From Macrothele yani (Eukaryota > Arthropoda > Arachnida > Araneae > Macrothelidae): a DNA stretch of 64,000 nt. Under the pieces are notes generated by a model. The model saw only the letters and a program-made list of their open reading frames with translations, ran no database searches and was not told the origin of the DNA. Location of the stretch: the NCBI GenBank assembly GCA_039090855.1, contig CM076997.1, positions 164,082,709 to 164,146,708 of the forward strand. Reading direction: 5' to 3'. Below are positions 21,323 to 32,459 of this stretch, piece by piece. The position numbers were made by a program, and so were the translations under genes. Position 1 is the first letter of the stretch; the number at the start of each line of letters is the position of its first letter.

Positions 21323-21744
21323 CTTCCGAAAACTATCAATTTTCTCCCTACTACTATTACTTGCATGTCTTCTAAATTTCTATGATACCACATCACACAT
21401 TTTTTATTCTAATTCTGCACGTCCTAAAACCAAATAATAAATGTTAAGTCTGAAGCCGGAGAAATTCAGCAGCGCGTTAAGAACATGTTCTCAACATATT
21501 TTTTTATTGATACTCTCTTCCCGGTTCTGTGTAATATCCAAGCATGCAAAATTTATTTTATAATACATGATATTTAGGTATAAATTGAAAAAAAGATTTC
21601 TTTAACATTTAGCTTAGATTGATTAAGATAAAAAGTCCTACAATAAAGTTTTGTAAGTGGTCATGAATGGATCACAGGATTACACCATAGAGTGCAAATT
21701 TTGAAGATGACAATCCGTTTTTTTTGCTGTAAATATGACAAGGA
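21323..21744. other. Gene-free stretch leading into composite element 2
   Basis: AT-rich. The segment at about 21672-21740 (TACACCATAGAGTGCAAATT and following) recurs directly at about 22013-22062, within the composite element that follows. Confidence 0.55.
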
Positions 21745-22244
21745 TGGTAAGTCAGATAATATCCGAAAACTTAAAAATGTCGTCGTCTTAAAGCGGGAAT
21801 CGAATCCGCATCTCCCAGATAGCGCCCGGGTATGCTAAACACTACACCACCCATAACGACCAAGTCCCAAGTTTCTGATTAATTTGAATATATCCATGAC
21901 AGGATTCGCTAGTGGAAGCAACCGGCATTCATGTTTAGCGAATCTGGAGGTAAAGAATCCCATTCCGTGATTGCCCGGAGGAGCAGATAAATCATGAATG
22001 GAAAACAAGATCACACCATAGAATACAAATTTTGAAGATGACAATTCGTTTTTTGGAGTAAATATGTTTCGACTAGAGAATCCTGTGATAGATATATTGA
22101 AATTAATCAGAAACTTGAGACTTGTTTGTTCTGGGTGGTGTAGTGGTTAGTATACCCGGGCGCTCTCTGGGAGACGCTGGTTCGATTCTTGCACCAGGAA
22201 AACGAAACCTTCAAGTTTTCGTATGTTACCTGAATTACCATCCC
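21745..22244. mobile_element. Composite element 2: two head-to-head tRNA-like units
   Basis: The left arm (21745-21916) and right arm (22069-22244) are diverged reverse complements. Each has a tRNA-like head: on the right, plus strand, GGTGTAGTGGTTAGTATACC and GGTTCGATTCTTGC; on the left, minus strand, GGTGTAGTGTTTAGCATACC and GATTCGATTCCCGC. The inner edges again contain TTTCGACTAG, as in composite element 1 at 16.7 kb, so both belong to one family. Outer flanks carry further direct and inverted copies of a segment with TTTTGAAGATGACAATCCG. Confidence 0.8.
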
Positions 22245-22495
22245 TTTCGTATTTACACCAAAAAACGGATTGCCATCTTCAAATTTTGTGAGTGGGTTCC
22301 TTCTTTTCCATACGATAATTTTAGTCGCTGTAGATGTGGCAGCAGGAGTCAAACATTCGTTGCGTTTTGGGCTGAACATAATGTTGGGCCACAATTTCTG
22401 TGCGGAACGCTCGCCAGCGTCGATTGGCAACATTGCGTCATCAGGTTAGCACAGGATGGACAACAAGACGGATTCACACACAGGGACTTGTATAC

Positions 22496-23930
22496 TACAC
22501 TGGCGGAAAGTGAAAAAAGAACACCGAGAAGGACACGTCTGATACCAGCGAAATTTATACAGCATAATAACGGAATACAGAGGATAACGTGATCAAAACA
22601 TTATGGCAAAATACAGCTGTATTTGCTGGTAAACTGAAAAATAACATTTCCATGTAACATGGTTAGTACGAGGTTGAACCGCCATGAACTGCGTCACACT
22701 GTGCAATTCTGGCATGGAGTCTGTCGTACAGATGTTGGATGTAAGTTTGTGGTATTGAGTTTCAAGCATCCTCAGTGTGGACGCGTAAATCGGGAATGGT
22801 CGTGGCTGGCCGTGGAGACCGGATAAGTAGTTCTCCCATATAATCCCACACGTGCTCAATGGGGGACATATCCGGTGAACGTGCAGGCCATGGAAGTTGT
22901 CTCACACCCTGAAGTGCATGATGCGTTGCACCCGCCGTGTGTGGGCGTGCGTTATGTTGCTGGAAAACACCACGATGGAGCGACCTTATAAATGGCACAA
23001 CAACTGGCTAAATGATGTTGTTGATGTAGGAGGTGCTGTTTAACGTACCCGGTACAAACACTAGTTGTGTACGGGAGTGATAGCTCATCGCTCCCCACAC
23101 CAGGAGACCAGGTGTAGGCCCTGTGTGTCGCAGGTTGATGCATGAAGGGTGGAGAAGCTCCCCTGTGCGTCTGCGAACACGCATACGGCCATAGGAGGCT
23201 CCCAAGCAGAATCTGCTTTGATCGCTGAACACTGCAGATCGCCATTGCGTTCTCCAGTGCAGACGTTGGCGACACCACTGCAGCCGTTCCTGATGGTGGG
23301 CTGGAGTCAGAGGTACACATGCCAGAGGCACACGTGCACGTAGTCCTGCATCCAGTAGACGGTTGCGGATTGTTCGCACAGTCACCTCAGGTGCAACGGC
23401 AGCTCGGATTTGCGTGGTAGTGGATGTTCTGCTTGACATCGCCGCTCTTCTTATGCGTCGATCGGTCCGCTCATCAGTCCGTCTGTGACTCCCGGTTCCA
23501 CGTCTTCTCGTGTGGAAATGTTCCTCGGACCATCTACGCCACCGTCGTACCACCACCGACACTTCCCGTCCAATTCGCTCCGCAATACGACGATACGACC
23601 ACCCGGCTTTGCGGAGTCCGACTAGACGACCTCGCTCAAAGTCCGATAACTGCTGAAATCGTGCACGTCTTCCATGTCCAGGTATTGCAGCTTCTTCAGG
23701 GTCTTCGCACGTGTCCGTACGCTGACGACTGATTACATTCACTTCGCCATACTCCTTAAATTCCACCGACGACAATTTGCGTATTATGCCGTGCTGTGGC
23801 GTAAGCGCATACCGATTGGTCCCGAAATTAACATCACACCTACGTAAACTCGACCCAATTAACATATGTAAATTTCATGATCGTCCGCCAATTCCTTCTT
23901 GGTGTTCTTTTTTCACTTTCCGCCAGTGTA
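22496..23930 (-). mobile_element. Tc1-like element, family D
   Basis: The ends are long and well matched: the left reads ACACTGGCGGAAAGTGAAAA followed by AAGAACACC, and the right is its reverse complement ending CTTTCCGCCAGTGT at 23928. The element is about 1.43 kb and holds the best-kept transposase frame of the window. Confidence 0.93.
22663..23865 (-). pseudogene. Nearly intact Tc1 transposase with two nonsense codons (family D)
   Basis: One continuous minus-strand frame of about 400 codons is interrupted only by TAG at 23008 and TGA at 22762. It has helix-turn-helix regions (FQQLSDFERGRLVG, SYRRIAERIGREVS), a GTGSHRRT linker, TVRTIRNRLLDAGL, AVFSDQSRF with the first Asp, LLVWGAMSY, QQHNARPHTA, SPDMSPIEHVWD with Glu, and a last segment HGGSTSY before TAA at 22663. 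The second catalytic Asp is His. The spacing from that position to Glu is 32 residues, the same as in family E at 53 kb. The listed start is the far end of the open frame; the true start may lie closer to the DFERG block. Confidence 0.9.
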
Positions 23931-25067
23931 AATGTGGAGCCCAAGACTTGTCTTGATCACCAATCTTTAGTTGAAAGTAAGCAAAATAGGCTTTCTTCAC
24001 AAAGTCATTAATACCTGCTCTTTGGCTTGGGTACACCGTAGCTTCCACATATTTAGCGAAAATAATATGGACTGTTCATACAATTTCGTCTGACAGACAT
24101 GCTGCCGAGTTCAACAAACAGAAGTTTATGTATTGCGCTAATAGAACAATGCCGGGTAGTAATCCAATATAATACAGTTCCAATCCACAACTACTATAGA
24201 AATAAAATAGTAATACTTCATTGAAATCCTTTAGAGAGTCAGGTCAATAACATAACATGCAATCCGTCAACAGAGGTAAGCGTACGTGCTAGGTGGAGCT
24301 CTAGACGTACAATAACTTGGGCGTGTTTCTGGGAGCTGGAGAAGCGGGGAGCGTTGGCGTAAGGGGGCACGCCCTCTGTTGACGGGCATATAGCCGGATG
24401 TCGGACCACCAGTCACATAATAACATTCATGAAGGTACTCTAACTATTAAACAAATCTTTGTCAGTTTTCCTGACAGCCACAGAAAATTTTATCCAATAG
24501 GAAACGTGTTATAGCCATTGCTTTAAAACATAGTTCATAACGATAAAAATAATCTCAATTGTTTCACTCGCTATAAAGATTATTTTAATGAGAACAATTT
24601 TCCTATCATAAGTATCAAGTGGTGCATCACTTATAATTTTTTCAGATTTTTGTTAGCAAATCCCGCGTAAATTGTGTGATGAAAAGTTTGAGTAACGCAA
24701 GATTATAGCGATAAATACAGAATGAGATAGTTCAAAAACTTGACGTGATACAAAACAATGAGTGTCATATTTGAAATCAGCGTACCAACATTAGTTAAAA
24801 CAAGTGTGAGATGTTAGTCAGCAGAAAAATAAGTAAAATTTGTTGGCCAGTGCTGTTGATCGACGAAAGTCGTTTTTATGTGTTCATCTATAATATGAAT
24901 TGTCTTTGTTATATCTGATGAAATTCATCGATATCTTTCTACTTGTAAATACAATCGAAAGGTGGGTTATCGCTTTCAGGAGGGTAATTTCGAAGTTTCC
25001 TTTGTGTTATTTTCTATTCAGGATACTTTCGCTAACTTGCGCTATTGAAGAACTACATTATTTATTG
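23931..25067. other. AT-rich gene-free stretch
   Basis: No recognised gene. A short inverted pair, GTCAACAGAGG at about 24267 and CCTCTGTTGAC at about 24371, flanks a GC-richer patch, but no other element feature supports it. Confidence 0.5.
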
Positions 25068-26170
25068 GGTTGATACATAATGACTTTTTTCAGCACACTA
25101 TTAGAATGCATTACATCAGAAGCGAAAATGGAATCATTCAACTAGGTACCCACCCCATTGTTTACGATGTGTCCTAACGTCTGGATAGGTCTGCAGTGCT
25201 ACTCTTGGAAAAACGTGTAGGTTTTGTTGAGAAGAAATCATCAAGGAAATTTTGGAGATCAACATCATTGTGGAACGTTCTGCCACGAAGTACATTCGAC
25301 AGAGATCGAAACAGGTGATAGTCTAAAGGGGTGAAATCTGAGTGATAGGCTGGATGTAAGAGGATCGCCTATTCATGTTTTGAATGGTCCTTTTGGTCAT
25401 GTTTGCACTGCGAGGGCGTGCGTTATCATGTTTGAGAATGACACCATGGCGCTGATGTGGCCATTTTGCTGAACTGCTCGCTATACACGGCGGAGTTGCT
25501 CACAATAGAGTGCAGCGTTGATGGTCCGATTCCTGAGCAGCGTTTCCTAGTGTATAATGCCTTCCATGTTCCACCAGACACACAACATGATCTTTGCAGG
25601 TTGAAGGTCATGTTTTGGACGTGGTGTGGGCGTCTTGTTTGGGTTTAACCATTCACTTCGATGCCTCAAATTCACGTACATACACCACGTTTGATCTCCA
25701 GTAAGAATATGTGACAGAAAGGGCTTGCGTTGCTGAGAACATTCGCGATAACGGGCGAGTAAGGAACCACATATGGTAACACGCTGATTCTTGTTGTCCT
25801 CGATTATAGTGTGAGGGACCCATAACTACAATTTCTGGACCTTTATCATACGTTCCAGGTGTCACACCACTGTGGCCTGATCACAGTCCATCTCAAAGGC
25901 TAATTTTCGTGCGGGATGACGCGGATCGAACTGGATCAGATGCTTCAAACGATCTTCATCAAAGTGAGATGGACGACCTGAGCGTGAAGAGTCGTTGAGG
26001 TCAAAATTACTAACTCGTAACCGCTCAAACCATTTGAAGTCTGTCCTCGAAGCTATAGCATCCTTCCCTTACACAGCAGAAATTTGTCGAGTAGCCTCGG
26101 CGGCTGTGGATCCCTTGTTAAACTCGTAGAGGAGCAGATGTCGGAAATGTTCATTCCTCTCTACTTGACA
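25068..26170 (-). mobile_element. Degenerate mariner-like element M2
   Basis: A mariner transposase order is readable on the minus strand over about 900 bp. The left end may begin at GGGTTGATACATAATGACTT near 25068, but I could not find the matching right end, so the limits are approximate. Confidence 0.7.
25170..26080 (-). pseudogene. mariner transposase pseudogene M2
   Basis: Segments in order on the minus strand: WFERLRVSNFDLND, RSGRPSHFDEDRLKHLI, FDPRHPARKLAFEMDCDQAT, then ILTGDQTWCMYVN with the first Asp. Next come EWLNPNKTPTPRPKHDLQPA, KIMLCVWWNMEGIIHY, VILKHDNARPRSANMTKRTI with the second Asp, and a DYHLF-like block with the third. These are hallmark mariner blocks of the type that includes the SETMAR transposase. 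The frame shifts several times and contains stops. It is inactive. Confidence 0.82.
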
Positions 26171-26724
26171 CTCCATACTTTCGGACTTGAAAACCAAAAA
26201 CCCATTAGTCACAATCATACAACGCAATATGACTTAGATACACGATATTACTGGCTACGCGTTGATATACAACTATCCATCGGCACGGTTACTAATGAGC
26301 TGGGAAATACTCGTGAAATTAAAAGGCAGGAACTTATGCATCAACCCCATACTAATGAAATAGCGGTGAAACTTAAGAATCAAATAGTACACGAATGTCT
26401 TTAATTTGAATAGTATACTCGTATTGTTCGAGACGAGCTGGTCCAGCGGAAAATCGTTCATCGTGAATGGTTGAAGAGCTCGCGCTCTTTTCAGTTGCTT
26501 GCTAAAAAGACCTATGGCCCTGAACAGGGTACTCCGTAACAAATGATGGACTCAGTGATTGCAGTGACAATATTGAAATTGGATTATTCACGCATGTGTC
26601 TTTTGCTTGAATGATTAATGAAATCCGAAGGAAAAATATTAAATAGTTTATTTAATATAAAGAATAATTTATGCCAACACTAGAAACGAAAGATGTTAAG
26701 AATTTTTATAGTTGACTGGTTATA
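26171..26724. other. AT-rich gene-free stretch
   Basis: Overlapping plus- and minus-strand open frames of 89-106 codons end here without recognisable motifs. No element ends noted. Confidence 0.45.
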
Positions 26725-26815
26725 TACACTATATTGACAAAATTCACCGGACACTGTTCAAAAGCAAATGAACGGATCCGCTGCGTTGTTAAGATGCCCG
26801 GTACAGCTGCAAACG
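26725..26815 (+). mobile_element. Tc1 family A, left-end fragment
   Basis: About 90 bp match the left end of the family A copies: TACACTATATTGACAAAATT, CACCGGACAC, then AAAAGCAAATGAACGGATCC and GGTACAGCTGCAAACG. The match stops there and no right end or transposase follows. It is a solo end, left by deletion or aborted copying. Confidence 0.85.
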
Positions 26816-28050
26816 AACGAAGCATAGATTCACACGCTCTGTCTTTTACCTGCAGTTGCTTCGATTTGCATAAAGTTGCGCCGGTGAAAATGTTTTGGAT
26901 CTACGGTGTATTTAACCCTTTCAACGGCTGAAATGGTTTAACTCGGGATGAGGAAAATGGGCGGCAATTAGCATGAACGAATATATTCTCTGTCCAGTAG
27001 GCAGTACCCGGGATAGCAAATGAACTTGCGCATCAAAAAGAGTTACTTTTCCCTTAATTTTGTTATTCAAAGTGGTCATCTTAGGCGATGATTGGCACTA
27101 ATCCTTTCTGACTGATTAGCTGTCTAGCGGGCTGTAACAATGTTACGAACCTAAGAAAGGAGAGAGATGTTTGAGCCTCTTGTTTTTCTGGCCACCGGCC
27201 CGTCACAGAGAAATGGCTTTCCCGTATCATGCTTTGGGTTACGGAGCAGAGAACAGAGGACGGATAGAAGTGAGATCTTAGCACCCGAAACATGTTTGTG
27301 GTCGTTACTGCTGAGATGACAGTGCGAAAGGAATTGTTTTGTAGTTGCTTTCATGAAATCCGACAGCTATACAAACATTTCTATTTGAGAAGTACATAAA
27401 ATTTGGGTTCATCGACCGTTTGAACGGCAAGAACACAATTAGCATTTCTCTGAAAAGGAATGTTTTTAATTATTGCGTAAACCAATTATTAACAAACTAG
27501 CATATAGCCCGTCCTAGGACGGTTATGTTTAAGCTTTATATAAATATAGAGGAGATGTTGCCCGTACTATGACCGAGTGAAATTTTTAATTGAAGCAGAC
27601 TGAAAACAAATCAAATAGGCGCCGGGTTTCTATGAGGAAATATAGTAAAAACGTATCTAAAATGAAGGTATATAAATATACTTTTAAACTCTACGCACAT
27701 TTTCATGACTTGTAGCAAAATGAAGGTGCTGCACCAGTGACAGTAACAAATGGACTTTTGAATAAATGAGCCAACTTTCTTTTTAATCTATGAAACATGC
27801 AGTAATTTCAACTATACATGATCCGTAAACACATAAACACAAGTCATTTAAATTGTGGACTATGAGGTGATTGCATTATATTTTAAGTGAAGTGAAAAGA
27901 ATTGCACACATTATTGCAGTATAACAAACCAGTCTATTTCATTGAAACATAAAAGTTAGTTAAAAGCTATTAAACCATAAAAATCTTGTTTACTCCGGCT
28001 TCGGATGAACTTTCCGTATCCGATATCAGGCCTTATGGTGATTTTAACTA
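26816..28050. other. AT-rich gene-free stretch
   Basis: No gene recognised. Minus-strand frames at 27081-27354 overlap in two registers and look like chance. Confidence 0.5.
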
Positions 28051-28283
28051 ACAGAGTTCATCTGCCGTATGGGTTCCCTCCCGAACATCACATATTTTTC
28101 GGGAGGCAGCCCATACGGCAGATGAACTCTGGGAGTTGAAATCAGTGTCCACTGACGTGCAACGAGTGATCGGATGACGGAGATAAAAGATAATCCAAAA
28201 TAACAGAATACAACATGGAAATTCATTTCGACTCCCAGAGTTCATCTGCCGTATGGGCTGTCTCCCGAACATCACATATTTAG
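28051..28283. repeat. Module of about 45 bp present three times, the middle copy inverted
   Basis: AGAGTTCATCTGCCGTATGG followed by CTCCCGAACATCACATATTT occurs at 28051 and 28238. Between them its reverse complement (CGGGAGGCAGCCCATACGGC, AGATGAACTCT) occurs at about 28097-28131. Copies 1 and 2 form a tight hairpin; copies 2 and 3 form a wide one enclosing about 100 bp. Confidence 0.9.
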
Positions 28284-28604
28284 TGTTCCAGTCCCTTGTT
28301 CAATAGGTAATCCGTGAATTTTATTCGTATCGTTGAAATCCATTGAAGAAATAAAGTTACACACTGTCACCGACACTACCATATGACCCCGTCACAAACG
28401 CATTCGTTGACCATGTATAATTGAAATTACTGCACATTTCATAGATTAAAAAGGATATCGTTCAGCACATTAAGTTTGCCAAATAATTTATGGTCTTAAG
28501 TAAAAATTTATATAGTAAGACCTCATTCACGTTAGAACTAAACATTATATGCTATTTATTTCCGTTTTTCAAAAGACCTCCAGATAAATAACATTATGCG
28601 TAAA

Positions 28605-29070
28605 ATATTTGTTGTTAATTAAAAATTGCAGATTTAGGGCGTTTATGTAGATAGATATTTTGCAAAATGTGTAATATAATCAGCCCTGAACTCGGAAAGC
28701 TGTTTTCGTATAAACTTACCTTAATAACTTTTACTTTGATTTTTCGCGTTAAATTACTTTTTCTCCGACACACTTGTTATTCCCTTCACGACTTGTTTTA
28801 GAATCTCCTATTCGACGGTTAGTTTGAAACTTCATTCCGAACCTTTTTCACAAAACAATGCGACATCTAGTATTACAAATAAGAACGATGTAAATTCTGC
28901 TTTTAGCAATTCGGCTTTAACATCTGCTTTTAGAAGCAATCTTGCTCACTTTGACATCTCAAGATTTTAATTTTTATTGTAAGTTAAACGTTTAGATAGA
29001 TCGATATTTTCCAAAATGTTTAGTAAAATCAGCAGTCAACTTGGAAAGTTAGTTAAATTTTCTTAAAAAA
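28605..29070. repeat. Diverged direct duplication of about 110 bp
   Basis: Segments at about 28615-28715 (GTAGATAGATATTTTGCAAA, then CAGCCCTGAACTCGGAAAGC) and about 28970-29060 (AGATAGATCGATATTTTCCA, then CAGCAGTCAACTTGGAAAGT) align with moderate divergence. They may be parts of an old repeat element that I cannot name. Confidence 0.55.
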
Positions 29071-29074
29071 GTAA

Positions 29075-29654
29075 AAAATGATTAAAGCGTACAAATTATT
29101 GTAATATTCGAATTGTGCTAAATTAAATTAATATACAAACGCAACTTGCCGTGATATTAAGATTTTAATTCGAATTTTGTAGATTCAATAAATAGAACTA
29201 GAGTCATTGATAATAGAATGTTCTTAAATTAGCACGCCATCACCTTGACATGTAAAAGTGATCACGTGTTATTACATAGCAGGCAATCATTTTGACATCG
29301 CGAGAGCACACACGAATTTATCAATAAGTGATGACGCAACAAAGCAGACGTTGGTGTGACGTCAAGCGTCCTAGAAAGACGGATCTGGGTGTTTACATTA
29401 TTAACACCAGGAAGGCTTCTAAACTAATTATAAGCATTTCGAAATGAATAAAATATCGCAAAGACGACAAAGCGATAACATTGTGTGCATCCAAATAAAT
29501 TAGAAATAAGAATGAGATAACAAACTGAAATAGAAGAAACATTGATGTCCTCCAAATTGATATAATGGTAATAGACAGATCATCTCGCCCAAAGGGAAGA
29601 TAGGAATTGGTATCGTGGACGGATTTTGAGGAATTTGTGTAGTAGACTGGTTTT
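29075..29654. other. AT-rich gene-free stretch
   Basis: Nothing recognised before the next Tc1 element. Confidence 0.5.
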
Positions 29655-30900
29655 ATACACTATATTGACAAAAAACACCGGACACCCCTTCAAAAGCAAA
29701 TGAACGGATCAGCTGCGTTGTTAAGATGCGAGGTACATCGGCAAACGGTATAAAAACAAGCCTGCAGCTTACCGCGAGAATATATATCGCACTGTGATGT
29801 TGAGTGAAAATATCGCGGCGAAAGAAAACTGACTTTGAGAAAGGAAAGATTGGTGGGTGTTATATTAGTGGGTTGTCCATTAGAGAAACCGAGAGGCGTT
29901 TAAACATACCCAAGGCAACTGTTTTGGATATAATAAATAAGTGGAAGACACATGGCATGACTGTAGCAGCAAAACGTACAGGCAGACCAAAGAAAATTAG
30001 TGATAGAGAACGTCGAAGCTTCCGGAGAATCGTTAGAGCTAATCGAGACAAGACGATTAGCTGCAACGATTCTCCTGAGGCCACAAGACCTCAGTGTATA
30101 GGTGAGTAAAAAGCTAGAACCTCGGTATGTACACGTACCATTCGCAGAGAACTTTATTCCATGGGTTACAGTGTTCGTGCGGCTGCCCATAAGCCTTTCA
30201 TCTCCACTCGGAATGCTACTTGTCGTTTAGCATGGTGTAAAAAACGTTTATCGTGGACCGCAGATATATGGAGACAGGTCCTACGAACTGACGAATCCAG
30301 ATACGCGATCCATCAGTTTGATGGCCGTGTGTGGGTATAGCGGAAGCCTGGGAACGCTGTTTACTTTAGTATACTGTTCCTACGGTAAAGTTTGGAGCTG
30401 GAAGTGTACTTGTGTGGTGGTGTGTTTCGTAGTATTGCCCCGGCCCATTGGTTATCGTGGACAAACCTGTTAACCAGAACGTCTACCTCGATATTCTGGA
30501 CAATTATGCCCTACCAACTCTGTGGAAATAACATGGAACCGAGCCTTGTTGATACCAGGAGGATAATGCACCGAGCAATAAAGCAAGTAGTGTTACGGCG
30601 TGGTTTGACGATAATTCTGTATCGTGTGTGGACTGGCCAGAACAGATCTCTGATCTTAATTCCATAGAACACCAATGGTATGAATTAAAGCGCCGCGTAA
30701 GAAGTTTGAAACCAAGGCCTACTACTAAGCAACAGTTAGCGGCAGCATTAAGTACTGAATGAAAGTGCATACCTGTCATTGTGTTCTAAAACCTTGTCGA
30801 AAGCATGCATTAAGGTCAAAAGTGGACCGACACCGTATGTCAATAAATGCTATGTTGTGTTACTCTTCTAGGTGTCCGGTGACTTTTGTTAATATAATAT
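29655..30900 (+). mobile_element. Tc1-like element, family A, copy 2
   Basis: The left end TACACTATATTGACAAAAAA followed by CACCGGACACCCC, and the right end GGTGTCCGGTGACTTTTGTT followed by AATATA, are the family A inverted ends. The body matches copy 4 at 57.8 kb throughout. Confidence 0.92.
29810..30846 (+). pseudogene. Broken Tc1 (DD34E) transposase, family A copy 2
   Basis: The N-terminus reads SRRKKTDFEKGKIGG, then ISGLSIRETERRLNIPKATV, NKWKTHGM and RTGRPKKISDRERRS (helix-turn-helix pair and linker). The expected ATG is ATA, as in copy 1. LRTDESRYAIHQFDGRVWV keeps the first Asp but ends in TAG. The DNAP block and the later SPDLNPIE-like block lie in other frames and are damaged: QISDLNSIEH is written across a frame change. 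Inactive. Confidence 0.87.
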
Positions 30901-32459
30901 ATATGGAATCTGTAATTAGAACACTTGGAAATAAAGAAGTTCCTGACAAGTATGGTTGGATGATGTAAAATAATTCCGGATAGAGCACGGAGTTAAAGAA
31001 CCAAAGCAGAGACTTTTTGTGAAATGTGGAAGTCTTTCCACAATAAATTTCCGAACCACGCTCTTAACAGAAACAAATGTACAGTATAATATCTCTTATG
31101 CGTTTGTCTAGGGAATGACCATAAACGATCGTAGAAATGTAAAAAACACGTACAAACAAAATTTCGAAATACCTTGTAAAACTTATACTTTAAAGGAGTA
31201 TAAAACGTTCCTTATAATAACTTATTTAAAGTCCAATCGGCGGCGAAAGAAAAAAGCATTATAAATTATTATATATTTTATCGCATTCAAAAAATCATAA
31301 AGACAGTAATAATGAAAATTACCCTTTTACGAAGTTATCTGTTTCTCAAGAATCCTGGTTCTAGATTAAATGAATTGCTCACAATTAAGAATGTACGGCC
31401 AGTGCTTCAGGTATGGAACTAATGAATCAATAGGTGCATTTTTACTGCTGATCCAAGAATGTTTAATACTGAGGATACATTTAGGATTCTATTCTAGTGC
31501 ATAACGAAATAGTGAAGCCGCAAAGTTATGTTCCACTACCAAGGAACAAGATCATCAATGGTTATTCGTGCACAATCGTCTTCTATCTTATACCCACCTT
31601 CATCTGTTCAACGACATCCCTTCCGACGTCTGCTCTTTTTTCGATGTTACCGATTCAACTCTTCATGTATATTCCCAAAGCCTTGTTCTTTCGGAGATCT
31701 TGCGTTTTTTGTTCCGTATTACTTCAAAGGTTTGCTCCATAGCGCATTCTTTACGAGAGTTTATGCTCACACCCGCCCACGATCCTGTCACTACATGCCG
31801 TGCCGCACTTTGTGCCTATTTATTTATCCTTACCAAATCCACGATTTATTATTTTTTTCTAGAACATGCTACTTTTCCGCCAGTTCCTCCGCTGCACCTT
31901 TCACGTCGTCGCTTGCTTCTTAGGTTTCGTTCTCAACTTTTTGCACGTCTTCAATTGGAATACACAGCAGATCGTCAATCTTCTTAACTTAACCATTTTC
32001 ATTTTTCTTTGGAAATTGCAACTGGCTGGATTTCAGTGTAGCAAAATCGAACCCACCTTCGAACCCGTTGACTACATTGTAAAAACGTATGAGTCGATTC
32101 ACACTTGCTACACCGTACCAGCTTCTTCACATCCTAGACTTCTCGACTGACGTCCACTTTCACACCTGTGTCGTATAAAAGAATCAAGGAAAAGTGTACA
32201 TTTGAAAACCTGAAATTCAAGGTTTAACGTATAATAGCAAAAAACGTATACATGAATTACGTATAACCGAGTTATAAAAGCGTTAGAAACTGGAACGACA
32301 TATAGAGAGTAAATCAGAATTACGTATGAAAGTGAAAAATGGATAACTGAGAAGCGTAAAAACCGAGGTTCTGCTGTATAGATTTCATAGCACACTCAGT
32401 CATTACGGTGAAAGTTTGGTCCTGCCGGGTCGAGTGGGAATCCGGAGTGCATCATAACT
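30901..32459. other. AT-rich gene-free stretch with a pyrimidine-rich patch
   Basis: Between about 31500 and 32150 three plus-strand frames stay open for 81-139 codons in overlapping registers, with no known domain. The cause is probably the pyrimidine-rich composition rather than a gene. I found no element ends. Confidence 0.5.

Noticed and set aside
20953..21375. A 140-codon plus-strand gene
   Set aside because: The frame runs through the near-perfect hairpin at 21235 and has no recognisable domain.
22132..22203. A tRNA gene in the right arm of composite element 2
   Set aside because: A and B boxes are present and a 5-bp anticodon stem can be drawn, but the acceptor and T stems do not pair properly and the unit is part of a longer inverted repeat. 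It is tRNA-derived, not a gene.
24264..24383. A small transposon bounded by GTCAACAGAGG and CCTCTGTTGAC
   Set aside because: The inverted pair is only 11 bp, no target duplication is evident and there is no second copy in the window.
31497..32150. A host gene with frames of up to 139 codons
   Set aside because: Several registers are open at the same place because of pyrimidine-rich composition; no domain or codon pattern favours any one.
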